DNA from: Modestobacter sp.
GTDB lineage: Bacteria; Actinomycetota; Actinomycetes; Mycobacteriales; Geodermatophilaceae
Direction of reading: 5' to 3'
Length of the DNA stretch: 5,419 nucleotides
Assembly (NCBI GenBank): GCA_025963425.1
Contig: JAOPUQ010000473.1
Coordinates: 1 to 5,419, forward strand
A program made the translations under genes and the position numbers. The notes below the pieces were generated by a model. That model was given only the letters and a program-made list of their open reading frames with translations, did no database searches and was not told where the DNA came from. Below, in pieces: positions 5,404 through 5,419 of the stretch; within the stretch, counting starts at the first letter, position 1, and each line of letters starts with the position of its first letter.

Positions 5404-5419
5404 CGTCGGCGTCGAACGG

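Overview
The window is very GC-rich DNA with dense long reading frames on both strands, third-position G/C codons, GTG starts and a possible leaderless gene. Together with the gene families present, this points to a high-GC actinomycete. The style of the proteins suggests something near the Geodermatophilaceae, but that is inference and not proof.

Layout. (1) 1-251, plus strand: the C-terminal tail of a protein that resembles actinobacterial DUF1003 membrane proteins. (2) 244-544, minus strand: a decayed reading frame of a small membrane protein, frameshifted and probably internally deleted. Its stop overlaps the stop of the first gene. (3) 545-598: a short divergent control region with a 34-bp imperfect palindrome, a likely TetR operator, lying over a candidate promoter. 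(4) 599-1204 and 1243-2817, plus strand: a TetR-family repressor and a 14-helix DHA2 (EmrB/QacA-type) drug exporter, a self-regulated efflux pair. (5) 2821-2852: a strong hairpin between convergent genes, probably a bidirectional terminator. (6) 2846-3163 and 3160-3855, minus strand: azlD and azlC, a two-subunit branched-chain amino-acid exporter with a 4-bp translational overlap. (7) 3856-4071: a divergent intergenic region holding a 29-bp-stem hairpin that no gene explains, and a candidate mrp promoter. (8) 4072-5232, plus strand: mrp, a MIP18 domain fused to a P-loop ATPase of the Fe-S carrier family, followed by a 19-bp-stem terminator. (9) 5285-5419: no gene seen, with a 17-bp tandem repeat near the end.

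How the parts fit. A DUF1003 gene and mrp are, as I recall, near-neighbours in many actinobacterial genomes (beside an mgtE-type magnesium transporter). Here they are separated by about 3.8 kb holding two separate export systems and a gene remnant, so the middle looks like accessory cargo in a conserved housekeeping neighbourhood. The tetR-exporter unit and azlCD converge on one terminator and show no shared regulation. I see no tRNA, rRNA, CRISPR, transposase or phage genes. The most unusual items are the composite palindrome at 545-578 and the hairpin at 3872-3939; I found no wholly new multi-gene system.
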